Assembly: GCA_903844685.1 (NCBI GenBank)
Contig: CAIMUM010000016.1
Span: 1-32,602 of the forward strand
Origin: an uncultured Dehalococcoidia bacterium
GTDB taxonomy: Bacteria; Chloroflexota; Dehalococcoidia; GIF9; UBA5629
Length of the DNA stretch: 32,602 nucleotides
Direction: 5' to 3'
The translations under genes and the position numbers were made by a program. The notes under the pieces were generated by a model. The model saw only the letters and a list, made by a program, of their open reading frames with translations, was not told where the DNA came from and ran no database searches. Positions 14,940 through 24,350 of this stretch are shown here, in pieces (position 1 is the stretch's first letter; the number at the start of each line of letters is the position of its first letter).

Positions 14940-17900
14940 TCAATTTCTCTGGGTTATTTTCAAGCGTTTATGAAGCCCTTTTAAAGAAATTTGGTACTCC
15001 CCCGGTAACATATTTTCGGTGGTGAAGTCTAATATCAGGCCCCGGCGTTCTCCAGGCCCCACAGTAACTTCCTCAACAGCTAATATTTCACTTTCCAATT
15101 TTAATTCGTATTTCTGCACTGCAACAGTCTGGCTACTATTGACTAATGATACAAGTGCTTTAACAGTGTCGCCCTGCTTGACTTGACTGGGGGAGAGTTC
15201 AAATGCGGTAATCTCTATTCCAGAAGGAAGAGCGTCCTTGTCCACTTCCTTACTTTGGATTGCAACTTTCCGGTCTCGACCTGATAGCTTTGCCCAAAGT
15301 AACTCTGCTTTGGTGAATTGCCTTACCCCGGTATCGCCCATTAATAGATGCTTGTCATCCTCAGAGGGATGATCACCGATTACGGGAGCTGTACTGTTTT
15401 GTGTAATATTTTTCCGGAGACGTGCCAACTTATAGCCCAGCCATATGCCGGCCAGCATAGTCAGGACAGCGAGCAACGCTGTTACTATCCAGTAGAAATA
15501 GGGCAACGATAGATCAAACGTGCCCGTCAAGCCATTTACTTCCACCCGGTATATACCCGGCACGTCCCGGGTAACAACAAAGCTTACTACCTGATTGCTA
15601 CCTGGTTCTATAAAGATGTGCTTACTACCTTCAACAATACCCCCTATATTCAAGTTCATATCGTAGCTGCCTCCAGTATCTCCTGTATTTTCTAATAATG
15701 CGGTGATTTGAACTGGTTGTCCGACAGTACCTTGCATTGGGGTGATCACCAGATTTTTTACCTCAAATCTGGCCTGCACGGGAGACCCCCCTGCTATTCC
15801 ATGAGTAGTCTCAGCTGAAGGAGCAGGTGGAGGTACCGGGGCAGGTATAAGCGCAGATGATGGCGCCGGGTTAACCACAGGTTGATTAACAGACACTGCG
15901 GCAGCTTGTGGTGCCTGTGCCAGCTTAGCCAGAACAGCAAAACTGGTGAAATGGCTTACACTGGCGGCCAGCATACCCGCCTCTCCAATGTTAACCTCGT
16001 CTGATATAAGTTCGATCCACCCTTTTTGCGTATCATAGTAGGCAATAAATACTGAGGATGTACCTTGCGGCAACTTACCTGGATCATAGGATATGATCAG
16101 CCTGGCCGGCGGAGAGATGACAACCGGAATAGGATCCTGGTCACCCTGCTTTTGATAGGCGTTTAAGTCATAGACCGGCCCAATTATTACTGCGTTGTCG
16201 GGTGGTGGCTTAGTCTTGCCAAGTGTCAAGACTATTACCTCCGGTGGTTTAGTTGGCGCACCACAATTTTTACACATACCTGCGCCAGAGCTTATTCCTA
16301 CCATCGCTATCCTGGTATTCTTTCTCATTGTCAGGCTAACCTGTTTATCTATGAAATTTATCAGTAACCAATCGGAAGTCCTTCCATCAACGCTGACGCC
16401 TGTTTCATTGACCATTTCGTCTAAATATTCAAACTTCAGCAAAAGCGGATAGCTTAAATCTTTAATAATCTTCCCGGGAAGGGTCACCTCTTCAGGCTCT
16501 TTTACCACTCCCCCACCACCACCACCTCCTCCTCCGCCGCCTCCTCCTCCCGATGGCGTGCCATAAGTATGAGATTGGGTATCCGAGAACTGCTGAAGGC
16601 TGCCGGCAGTGACCTCAGACCAGGCCGAATAGTAATAAGTGATGCCATTAGCCAGGCCCGGATCAAGATAGCCTGTACCGGTATCAAAGTAGACCTGGAC
16701 GCCATCAGTGCGGTTGGCCGGGTAGCTACCCATTTTTCTCAAGATCATAGTACGGTCAGCCCCGGCGCCTTTTGTCCAGATTAAACTTATCTGTCCGTTC
16801 CCCGGTATAGCGATGAAGCCGCCAGGGGCATCCGGAAGGGTGAGTAAACTGAAATCTCCACCACTTACTATGCCGGCGCTGTTCTGGGCCTGGGCATGGA
16901 AGTGATATATATTGCCTTTGTTTAGTGGATTGATCTCCTGTGAGATGTTGTCCCCGGTTACTTTACCCAGTTGCCACGACGTATCGGTCCCATAGCTGGT
17001 CGTTGCTCCGTACTGAAATCTGACCTGGCAGGCCAGGCCGCCGTCAGCGATTAAAGTGCCGTTCAGGGTGGCGGTAGTGGCACCGATATTTGTGGCGCTG
17101 CCGGTTATCACAGTCGGGACTGCGGCAGGTGTGGCCTGAGCCTGAGCCAGGCTGTCGGAGAACTGCTGCGGGATGCCTACAGTGACCTCTGACCAGGCTG
17201 AATAGCAATACGTGGTCCCGTTAACCAGGCCCGGCGGGTCAAGATAACTTGTGCCTGTACCATAATAGACTTGGGTGCCGTCGGAACGGTCGGCCGGAAA
17301 GCTCCCAACCTTTCTTATGATTATGGTACGAATAGCCCCGGCGCCTTTGGTCCAGCTTAAACTAATCTGTCGATCCCCCGGGGCAGCCGTAAAACCAGCG
17401 GGCGCATCAGGTTTGGTGAGGAAAGTGCTGTCGCCTCCATTGCCAGTGCCGGCAGCGTTTTCCACCTGCGCACGGAAATGATATATACTGCCTTTGCTCA
17501 GCCCGGTGATATCCTGGGAGAAGAGGTACATTGCTCTTTTACCCGTTTGCCATGATGTATTATCGGTTTCATAGCTAGTTGTTGGCCCGTACTGGAATCT
17601 AACCTGGCAGGATAGGCCGCCGTCGGCGGTCAAAGTCCCGTTGAGGGTGGCAGTAGAAACGCTGACGTTTGCGGCGGCGTTGGTGGTCACAATGGGGATG
17701 GCAGCAGGTGTGGCCTGAGCCTGGGCCGGGCTGCTTGAGTACTGCTGCAGGCTGTCTGCAGTGACCAGAGACCAGGCGGAATAGTAATAAGTGGTCCCAT
17801 TAACCAGTCCCGTAGTGTCAACATAGCTCGCGCCGGGACCAGAATAGACAGGGTCGCCCGCATTAGGGTCGGTCGGATAGCCGACGTTACTTCTGCGGAT

Positions 17901-20267
17901 GACAGTCTGGCCAGCCCCGGCACCTTTTGTCCAGATTAAACTTATCTGGCCATTCCCCGGCGTAGCCGCGAAACCATTGGGCGCATCCGGCAGGGTGAGG
18001 AAGGTTTTTTCACCCCCGCCGGCTATGGCTACAGTGTTCTGACACTGAGCAATGAAATAGTATTTAGTGCCCTGTGTTAGCGGCGGGGTATTAACATTGT
18101 AGCTGAATGGCCCGGCGGTTATATTATCTGAACTCCAGGTAGTATTTTCCGTATAAACACCCGATGTTGTTCCCCAGCGAAAGCGGTACTGGCAGTCCTC
18201 GCCGCCGTTATCAGTCAAAGTCCCGTTAAGCGTAGCGGTGGTAGCACCGATATTCGTGGCATTATCTGTGGTCACCGCGGGTAGCAATGCCCAGGGCCCC
18301 CAGGTTGGTTCGGGGTCAACAAACTTCCTTAGAAATATCCAATCGACAGTAATATTCTCGCCGGGCGCATCAGAGTCAATATATAAATATCTGGGGGTCG
18401 CGGTAGGATAAATCCCGGCTATTTCGGGACCTCCATACAGGATGAACGTGTCATTGTCCGCAGCATATCTCCTGCATTCGGCTACATGATAACCAGTATC
18501 TACTGTCAGAAGCATATCAGGTTTAACGTAGTTAATATTATCGCCGGATATCGCAGAGAAATCGTAATCTTGATCATAATATCTGAAAGCCGAGGTGAAT
18601 TCACTGTCTGAAATGCTTCCTGCCGTATTTACAAACCCGATAAGCCTGGGATTGAGTAAACTCGTTAAATTGTCCGTAGTATCGAACTTTGCTCTTGAAT
18701 GTAGAGCATAGGCATTATCGTATGCGGCTATACTGGCTGCGTAAGTTCGGTTTTCAGAACCTGTGACCGTTAGAAGCCCACCAGAGACCGTGATAGCGCC
18801 CCCGCCGCCGATATACGCGGTCCAGCGGCTTGCATCCAGCGATATACCATCAAACTCATCGCCAAAGACAAAGGTATTTTGAATATTCGATACAGGCAGC
18901 GCCCCACTGTTGCCGTAATAGAGATAGAAGCTGGCAGTGCCGGGCGCAGCAGGGATAGAATCAAATTCAACCCATACCTTGGCAGTGACGTTATCCGATG
19001 ACTCGATCCAGTAGTCAAGCAGGGTGGCCCCGTCACCGCTGGTGAACCTGATGTCGCTGTAATCGCTGTTGCATTGTGTGCCCAAATAGACATCAGTGGC
19101 ATTGTCCGTTCCGTTTGTACGATTAATTCTAATCGGCATCTGGTAATATGTCAGAACACCCGCGGTTGACCCATTAATGGTGATTTTCTTGCGATGGCTC
19201 CAATTATTGAGCGATGTAACCTTTAATGTAACGGGCACGGTTTGCGAGGTAGCATTGTCGGCGCTTATGGTGATGCTCCCATTGTAGGTGGTACCAGGAT
19301 CTAAACCCGTGATATCAGCACTAACGGTTACATTATCCCATTCGCCGGTGGAATTGCCACTGGCCGGGTTGATCGTAAGCCAGGTACCAGCTTTTGTCGC
19401 CGACCAGGTAAGGTTGCCACTGCCTGAATTGGCAATTTTCAAAGTCTGCGCCGCCGGATTTCTGCCACCCTGATTGCCGTTGAAAGTCATGCTCGTAGGG
19501 CTGCTTGCTATCTTAGGCGCAACATGATACATAATGTCGGGCAAACGAACAACTGTAAAGCCATTATCCTTGAGATAGTCCATTTGAGCGGTGAAATTGT
19601 CTACAGTCACGGGGGTTGGTGCTGATGGATCGTTCGAAACCGAATGATAAACAAGGCAGATTACGGATGTATCACTGGCCGGGGCAACTATCCCTGCAAA
19701 AGTTATATTATCAGTTGTTTCGTTTATCTCCCTGGCGTCAATAGTATATCGTGCTGTAATATTGTCCACCGTCGGATTATAGGGAGGCGGATTGGCGCCG
19801 GACCTTGCACAAATATAACCGGCGTTTTCTGCAGTTGCGATAGCGGCATTGGTATAAAAATAATTTGGATATACAAACGTCCTGACATTAAACCCGGCCT
19901 GCTCAAGATCATCTTTTGAGCCCTTGATTTCGTAATCTAACTGTGACTGTGTAACGTTATCGGTCAGTTCCAGGTGCGTCCTGGTGTGAGAGGCGATGTC
20001 CATACCATGGTCGGCCAGATCCTGGATTTCGCTCATGGTCATGACCTTCTTGGCACCAGTACCGCCGCCGATCCATGTGGTGATTATGGCAAATGTGGCA
20101 TAGAATCCATGCGTCTGCAGGATGGGAAATGCATTTATATATTGACTTTCCCACGTGTCGTCGAAGGTAATGCATACCAGCTTTCCGGGGTTGGCTTTTA
20201 CGGACGATGCAGGGACAATATTTACCAGTATCGAAACTACCAGGGCCAGAATAGTTAGTTTTTTCAT
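14940..20267 (-). CDS. Giant multidomain membrane-anchored polysaccharide deacetylase-like protein
   Basis: The protein has 1,775 residues. In order: a signal peptide (1-25); a polysaccharide deacetylase (NodB-like, CE4) domain at about 28-250 with the metal-site motifs T-F-D-D (34-37) and S-H-T-R-T-H (93-98); a BACON-like domain (253-351); a DUF2341 domain and lectin-like region (355-650); three tandem modules of about 190 residues, each a pair of fibronectin-III-like domains (664-855, 858-1047, 1050-1235); a run of 14 Gly within 1240-1253; a beta-rich region (1255-1450); a Pro/Ala linker; a CARDB-like domain (1500-1585); one membrane helix (1589-1613); and about 160 further residues with a second CARDB-like domain. 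The catalytic part should be outside the cell, acting on N- or O-acetylated polysaccharide. No strong ribosome site precedes the ATG. Confidence 0.88.
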   Translation of the reverse strand: MKKLTILALVVSILVNIVPASSVKANPGKLVCITFDDTWESQYINAFPILQTHGFYATFAIITTWIGGGTGAKKVMTMSEIQDLADHGMDIASHTRTHLELTDNVTQSQLDYEIKGSKDDLEQAGFNVRTFVYPNYFYTNAAIATAENAGYICARSGANPPPYNPTVDNITARYTIDAREINETTDNITFAGIVAPASDTSVICLVYHSVSNDPSAPTPVTVDNFTAQMDYLKDNGFTVVRLPDIMYHVAPKIASSPTSMTFNGNQGGRNPAAQTLKIANSGSGNLTWSATKAGTWLTINPASGNSTGEWDNVTVSADITGLDPGTTYNGSITISADNATSQTVPVTLKVTSLNNWSHRKKITINGSTAGVLTYYQMPIRINRTNGTDNATDVYLGTQCNSDYSDIRFTSGDGATLLDYWIESSDNVTAKVWVEFDSIPAAPGTASFYLYYGNSGALPVSNIQNTFVFGDEFDGISLDASRWTAYIGGGGAITVSGGLLTVTGSENRTYAASIAAYDNAYALHSRAKFDTTDNLTSLLNPRLIGFVNTAGSISDSEFTSAFRYYDQDYDFSAISGDNINYVKPDMLLTVDTGYHVAECRRYAADNDTFILYGGPEIAGIYPTATPRYLYIDSDAPGENITVDWIFLRKFVDPEPTWGPWALLPAVTTDNATNIGATTATLNGTLTDNGGEDCQYRFRWGTTSGVYTENTTWSSDNITAGPFSYNVNTPPLTQGTKYYFIAQCQNTVAIAGGGEKTFLTLPDAPNGFAATPGNGQISLIWTKGAGAGQTVIRRSNVGYPTDPNAGDPVYSGPGASYVDTTGLVNGTTYYYSAWSLVTADSLQQYSSSPAQAQATPAAIPIVTTNAAANVSVSTATLNGTLTADGGLSCQVRFQYGPTTSYETDNTSWQTGKRAMYLFSQDITGLSKGSIYHFRAQVENAAGTGNGGDSTFLTKPDAPAGFTAAPGDRQISLSWTKGAGAIRTIIIRKVGSFPADRSDGTQVYYGTGTSYLDPPGLVNGTTYCYSAWSEVTVGIPQQFSDSLAQAQATPAAVPTVITGSATNIGATTATLNGTLIADGGLACQVRFQYGATTSYGTDTSWQLGKVTGDNISQEINPLNKGNIYHFHAQAQNSAGIVSGGDFSLLTLPDAPGGFIAIPGNGQISLIWTKGAGADRTMILRKMGSYPANRTDGVQVYFDTGTGYLDPGLANGITYYYSAWSEVTAGSLQQFSDTQSHTYGTPSGGGGGGGGGGGGGGVVKEPEEVTLPGKIIKDLSYPLLLKFEYLDEMVNETGVSVDGRTSDWLLINFIDKQVSLTMRKNTRIAMVGISSGAGMCKNCGAPTKPPEVIVLTLGKTKPPPDNAVIIGPVYDLNAYQKQGDQDPIPVVISPPARLIISYDPGKLPQGTSSVFIAYYDTQKGWIELISDEVNIGEAGMLAASVSHFTSFAVLAKLAQAPQAAAVSVNQPVVNPAPSSALIPAPVPPPAPSAETTHGIAGGSPVQARFEVKNLVITPMQGTVGQPVQITALLENTGDTGGSYDMNLNIGGIVEGSKHIFIEPGSNQVVSFVVTRDVPGIYRVEVNGLTGTFDLSLPYFYWIVTALLAVLTMLAGIWLGYKLARLRKNITQNSTAPVIGDHPSEDDKHLLMGDTGVRQFTKAELLWAKLSGRDRKVAIQSKEVDKDALPSGIEITAFELSPSQVKQGDTVKALVSLVNSSQTVAVQKYELKLESEILAVEEVTVGPGERRGLILDFTTENMLPGEYQISLKGLHKRLKITQRN
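16509..16550 (-). repeat. Poly-glycine codon run
   Basis: A low-complexity tract of GGN codons encodes 14 consecutive Gly residues, linking the fibronectin modules to the membrane-proximal part. It may vary in length between strains. Confidence 0.8.
16563..18278 (-). repeat. Three tandem ~190-residue fibronectin-III-like modules
   Basis: These are coding repeats inside the giant deacetylase-like protein, at 18278-17703, 17696-17127 and 17120-16563. Each copy carries T-A-T-L-N-G-T-L, then R-F-x-(W/Y)-G, then P-D-A-P-x-G-F, I-S-L-x-W-T-K-G-A-G-A and Y-S-A-W-S. The high similarity suggests relatively recent internal duplication. Confidence 0.85.
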
Positions 20268-20465
20268 GCTTTTTTCAAAGCTAACTATGCTGAATCACTG
20301 ATATACATCATCCCTCGTTTCCTGGAAGCATAATCATGGCATATATATTGGATATAATTTAAATATTATTATCAATCTAACAAACATGGTACTATTAAGT
20401 CAATTGCGCTTGCTGTCTTGTCTGCAGATATCTGGCTCTGACGGAATTTCATTTTTCTTTTTTTA

Positions 20466-20567
20466 ACCTGTTAACCGGTGGGATGCGGGGAACAACAGGT
20501 ACCTGTCAAAGACAGGAGGCGATCTGTGGAAAGTCATCCGGCAAGAAATCGGGACGGTAAAACAGAT
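20466..20567 (+). ncRNA. Candidate structured RNA element (three hairpins), unassigned
   Basis: Three helices fit in order. ACCTGTT (20466-20472) pairs with AACAGGT (20494-20500). CCTGTC (20502-20507) pairs with GACAGG (20511-20516) across an AAA loop. ATCTGT (20522-20527) pairs with ACAGAT (20562-20567) and encloses an inner stem GTC-CCG / CGG-GAC. It matches no riboswitch class I can name. If the promoter at 20633 is the one used, this element lies upstream of that transcript, so it would be a separate RNA or only DNA symmetry. Confidence 0.3.
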
Positions 20568-20632
20568 GCAGTAATATTTATTTATTGGCTGAACATAAAT
20601 TAGCGATATTACCACCGGAACTGCCCGTATCA

Positions 20633-20660
20633 TTGACTGGCGATATCTGCCCGATATATT
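20633..20660 (+). promoter_or_regulatory. Promoter adjacent to start of first deacetylase-like lipoprotein
   Basis: TTGACT (20633-20638), a 16-base spacer and TATATT (20655-20660); TATTAT at an 18-base spacer is an alternative. The ATG at 20670 begins nine bases after the -10, so the mRNA would be leaderless or nearly so. Confidence 0.6.
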
Positions 20661-20669
20661 ATTGAGCAT

Positions 20670-22496
20670 ATGGGTTATTTGTATATAAAAAAATTTGTTG
20701 CATTATTTGTTTGCCTGTCTGTTCTGATATCTTCAGGCTGCACACAGACACCTTCAACAACCGATACAACCATTCCGGCTACCACCCCGGCGCCAAGCGC
20801 CCATGTGCGAAGCTTACAGACACCACCCTATGGCGGAGGCGAGGCTATTATTTTCATTTTGGACCAGGATACAGATACCGGCTTCGGAGATACGGCAGAT
20901 CAAATAATAAGAGTATTCGGCGAAAACAGCGCCCCACTGAATGTTGCTTTGACACCTTCCATTGTCAATAACAATAGCGATGTGAGTCGGCTGCTCAGCT
21001 ATTTTGATGCCGGCATAATAGACATCAGCATCTATGGCTACCCCATTCCTTGGCTGCCGCAATCGGCATCGATCTCAAGCGCTGCTTATAGTGAGCTTAA
21101 GTCCACCCTTATCCGGTCACGGGAGCAATTCAAGTTTGATTTCGGTGAAGCACCGGCGGCCTGTGTTTTTCCTTCCGCATCTCTCACCGAAGTCAACTAT
21201 TCTTTGCTACAGCAGTCCGGTTTCAAGGTACTGTGTTCGCCGGCCTCCGCCAACTTCTTACCATCAAAGCTGCCGGTTAACTGGTCCGGCCAAACAGACC
21301 CCGACGGACTTTACAGATTGCCGATTGTTGGATCATTTGAGTTTGACTCTGATCTGCTTGATCCAATCGCAAAAAGCGTTGAAGGTCTCGGGATAGCAGT
21401 TATCGAAATACAACCGGCAGCATTAACCGGCAAGGATGGCAAATCAGACGCAGCCAAGCTGGCACAGCTGGCAAACCTGATAAAATCATCCCAGAAACTC
21501 GGCCAGATAACCACGCTGGAAAACTGGTACAGTTACAACGCCCTTGCGACAGCTTCTTCGGTCAAACAGCGCCCACTGCCTCCCTATGATGGAGGGTTTG
21601 TCATTATATTCAGGATGGATGATGTGGCTAAAGGTCTTGATGAAGAAGTGGTGAAAGAGATAATTAAAGTGTTCCAGAATAATGGAATCCCTGTTGATTG
21701 TGGCATATTCTCCAACGGCGTCGCAACCGATTTATATGATATACCCTGGCTAAAGCAATACTTCGACCAGAATGTCGTAGGTATAAGCATTAACGGTTAT
21801 GACTGGACCCCCTATCAACTGGATACTTCCCATGACCTCCAGTATCTGAAGGCCCTGCGCGATAGACCATGCATCGATTGGATAGCTGTACAGCGGGATA
21901 TCCCGAGTGAGAATTTGACGTACTTAGGCATTAAAACCAAGCTGATGCAGGCACGCGCTGAATGCTTAAAATATTTCGGGGTCAGCCCGATAGCATTCAC
22001 TGTCCCCGTTGATTATTACGATGAGCCCGCTTACAGGGCAATCCAGGATGCCGGGTTCAAAGTTTTCTCTACACAAATGAGTAACGAACCTTATCCCGAA
22101 ACGGATTACACAGTGGACTTCTCCGGTAAAAGGGACCTCGGCGGGATGTACAGAATTCCCGCAGTAAAAGACGTCTGCGCATGGGGAGATAACTGCACGT
22201 GGACAGATATTATCGATATCGGAAAAAAAGCATCAATCAAAGATTACTGCAAATATCATGATATTTACCAGGACGTATATGGCTACAATGACAACACGTG
22301 GAGTATCTGCACCGCGCTTGAAAAACTGGGGGTAGCTGCAATAAGTATTCACCCTGAGTGTTTCTTAGACAGGGACGGAAAACCGGATAAGCTCAAGCTG
22401 GAAAAACTGGATTCACTGCTAAAATGGTTCAAATCGTTTTCCACAATTATGACTTTCGATCAGTGGTACAGGTATAAGTTGCTGAATAAATTATAA
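20670..22496 (+). CDS. Lipoprotein with two polysaccharide-deacetylase-like domains, paralogue 1
   Basis: The 608-residue protein begins with a lipoprotein-type signal ending I-S-S-G-C (Cys24) and a Thr/Pro-rich linker. Two homologous halves of roughly 250-300 residues follow, each opening with Y-x-G-G-x-x-I-I-F and resembling NodB/DUF2334-type deacetylase barrels. The second half keeps F-R-M-D-D (314-318) and S-I-H-P (559-562), but the usual metal His is Asn375 in S-I-N-G-Y-D-W. In the first half the Asp pair is D-Q and the His position is Tyr. The protein is therefore probably a binding or degenerate enzyme, tethered outside the cell. The downstream paralogue starts 75 bases later, so this is a tandem duplication. 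A possible extra segment (about 388-414) interrupts the second half relative to the paralogue. Confidence 0.8.
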   Translation: MGYLYIKKFVALFVCLSVLISSGCTQTPSTTDTTIPATTPAPSAHVRSLQTPPYGGGEAIIFILDQDTDTGFGDTADQIIRVFGENSAPLNVALTPSIVNNNSDVSRLLSYFDAGIIDISIYGYPIPWLPQSASISSAAYSELKSTLIRSREQFKFDFGEAPAACVFPSASLTEVNYSLLQQSGFKVLCSPASANFLPSKLPVNWSGQTDPDGLYRLPIVGSFEFDSDLLDPIAKSVEGLGIAVIEIQPAALTGKDGKSDAAKLAQLANLIKSSQKLGQITTLENWYSYNALATASSVKQRPLPPYDGGFVIIFRMDDVAKGLDEEVVKEIIKVFQNNGIPVDCGIFSNGVATDLYDIPWLKQYFDQNVVGISINGYDWTPYQLDTSHDLQYLKALRDRPCIDWIAVQRDIPSENLTYLGIKTKLMQARAECLKYFGVSPIAFTVPVDYYDEPAYRAIQDAGFKVFSTQMSNEPYPETDYTVDFSGKRDLGGMYRIPAVKDVCAWGDNCTWTDIIDIGKKASIKDYCKYHDIYQDVYGYNDNTWSICTALEKLGVAAISIHPECFLDRDGKPDKLKLEKLDSLLKWFKSFSTIMTFDQWYRYKLLNKL

Positions 22497-22571
22497 CGAC
22501 GCCGTTCATTAATCTTATTTTGATTACGTTAGCAACAGCAAATATACGCGTTGCGTCAAATAGGTTGAACT

Positions 22572-24326
22572 ATGCTACCATCACACGCCCATAAATCTCT
22601 CCAATTGATTCTCAGTGCGTTCATCCTGCTGTCCAGCGCATGCACAGGTATAAATACTCAGACCGCTACAGGTATCCCGTCTAACCTGCCTGCTTCCGAA
22701 GCGCACGTCAGGAAACTGGATACCGCTGCTTATAACGGCGGGGAGGCTGTAGTTTTCATCGTGGAACAGTCTGAAATAAAGGGCGACTTATTGGCTGTGG
22801 TAATAAATATAATCAGGGTTTTCGGCAGCAATAATGTGCCCCTTAATTTAGCGCTGGAACCCGGGATAGTTGATACGGGATCAGCTCTGAGCAGCGAATA
22901 TATTGATTACCTCGATGCGGGTATCATAGACATCAGCGTCGATGGGTATTCTCTACCCTGGCTTCCTCAACAGGCATCCAGTTCATCCCCTTCCTACACC
23001 GAACTTAAATCCAGCCTGATCAAATCACGTGAGCAGTTTAAATATTATTTTGGCCAGACACCGGTCTCCTGCATATTCCCCACGGCGGCCTTCAACGAAA
23101 CCAACTATGACTTGCTGCAGCAATCAGGCTTCAATGTCCTATGCTCGCCAAATTCTGCCAATTTATCTCCGTCAGGCCAACCCACTAACTGGTCCGGCCA
23201 GGTAGATCCCAGCGGGCTTTACAGATTGCCTATGGTCGGCTCATTTGAATCTGACGCTGACTTGCCCGGCATAGCCAAGCGAAGCATGGACAGTAATGGC
23301 ATCGCGTGCATACAGATAAAGCCGGCAACCTTGCAGGGCAAGGACGGCAAGGCGGACCCTGCAAAGCTGGAGCAGCTGTCCACGCTGATAAAATCATGCC
23401 AGAAACTCGGCCAGATAACCACGCTTGAAAACTGGTATAAATACAAATCCCTTACTTCATCTCCCCCTGATAAGGAGCGTCCACTGCCACCTTATTCCGG
23501 AGGGCCGGTCATCATCTTCAGGTTGGACGACGTGTCCAAGGGTTATCTTGAGGATACTGTACAGGAGATAATTAAACTGTTCCAGGCAAATGGTATCCCT
23601 GTCGACTGCGGTGTTGTTTCCAATGCCGGCGGTGTTGATTCATATAAAATCCCCTGGCTCAAGCAATATTTCGACCAGAACGCTGTGGGCATAAGCGTCC
23701 ACGGCTACGACTGGACGTACTATCAGTTGGATACTACTAAATCAAATCTCTCTTACGATGATATCAAATCAAAATTAATTGCAGCGCGTCACAGATACCT
23801 GGAATATTTTGGAATCAATCCAGTTGCCCTTACTGTCCCAACCGATTATTACGACGAGACCGGGTATCGGGCCGTTAATGATGCCGGTTATAAGATTTTC
23901 GCTACCCAGATTGGCGTTGAGCCCCACCCATCAATAAATTATACTGTCGACTATTTTGGAAAAAGTGATCCCACAGGCATGTACAGGATTCCGACTGCAA
24001 GTGATGTGTGCGCCTGGGACAATATTACAGAAACCTGGAAGGACACTTTCGATATAAATCAGCAGTCCAAGCTTCAGGATTATTGCGGTGAGATTCAACC
24101 GGGTAATGAACAGTATTACAATGATTTCACTACCATGCTTTGTGCCACACTGGGTAAAAACGGGGTAGTCGCGATTGGTATTCATCCATCCTGCTTTATC
24201 AGTAAAGACAATAAACCGGACAGGGCCAAGCTGGAAAAGCTGGACCGGATAGTCAAATGGTGCAAGTCATTTGCAACCATCCTGACATTCGAACAGTGGT
24301 ACCGTTACAGGATAGGTGAAAAATAG
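22572..24326 (+). CDS. Lipoprotein with two polysaccharide-deacetylase-like domains, paralogue 2
   Basis: The 584-residue protein parallels the preceding gene along its whole length. It has a lipoprotein signal L-S-S-A-C (Cys24) and two deacetylase-like halves. The second half keeps the full set of likely metal ligands: F-R-L-D-D (316-320), S-V-H-G-Y-D-W with His377, and G-I-H-P (His538). The first half has lost them (E-Q in place of D-D, and Asp in place of His). This makes its C-terminal domain the only one of the four in the pair likely to be catalytic. The probable role is deacetylation or recognition of an extracellular polysaccharide. No separate promoter or good ribosome site is evident in the 75-base gap, so it is probably co-transcribed with paralogue 1. 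Confidence 0.82.
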   Translation: MLPSHAHKSLQLILSAFILLSSACTGINTQTATGIPSNLPASEAHVRKLDTAAYNGGEAVVFIVEQSEIKGDLLAVVINIIRVFGSNNVPLNLALEPGIVDTGSALSSEYIDYLDAGIIDISVDGYSLPWLPQQASSSSPSYTELKSSLIKSREQFKYYFGQTPVSCIFPTAAFNETNYDLLQQSGFNVLCSPNSANLSPSGQPTNWSGQVDPSGLYRLPMVGSFESDADLPGIAKRSMDSNGIACIQIKPATLQGKDGKADPAKLEQLSTLIKSCQKLGQITTLENWYKYKSLTSSPPDKERPLPPYSGGPVIIFRLDDVSKGYLEDTVQEIIKLFQANGIPVDCGVVSNAGGVDSYKIPWLKQYFDQNAVGISVHGYDWTYYQLDTTKSNLSYDDIKSKLIAARHRYLEYFGINPVALTVPTDYYDETGYRAVNDAGYKIFATQIGVEPHPSINYTVDYFGKSDPTGMYRIPTASDVCAWDNITETWKDTFDINQQSKLQDYCGEIQPGNEQYYNDFTTMLCATLGKNGVVAIGIHPSCFISKDNKPDRAKLEKLDRIVKWCKSFATILTFEQWYRYRIGEK

Positions 24327-24350
24327 CTTCACCCAGGACAAATGAGGCGG

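Larger units (their letters stand above)
20268..20669. other. 402-base divergent intergenic region
   Basis: This is the only gap over 300 bases. It separates the divergent giant deacetylase-like gene and the first lipoprotein paralogue. It contains an A/T-rich stretch (about 20337-20400), a plus-strand T-rich tract (20450-20465), three adjacent potential hairpins (20466-20567) and a promoter next to the plus-strand ATG. A 68-codon minus-strand open frame ending at 20463 has no recognisable features and I do not count it as a gene. Confidence 0.7.

Noticed and set aside
20520-20567. Resemblance to c-di-GMP riboswitch or RNase P fragments (GGAAAGTC, GGGACGG)
   Set aside because: Only short strings match; the required helices and spacing of those RNAs are not present.
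20463-20669. 68-codon minus-strand open frame in the intergenic region
   Set aside because: No ribosome site, no domain, and it overlaps the promoter and hairpin region of the opposite strand.
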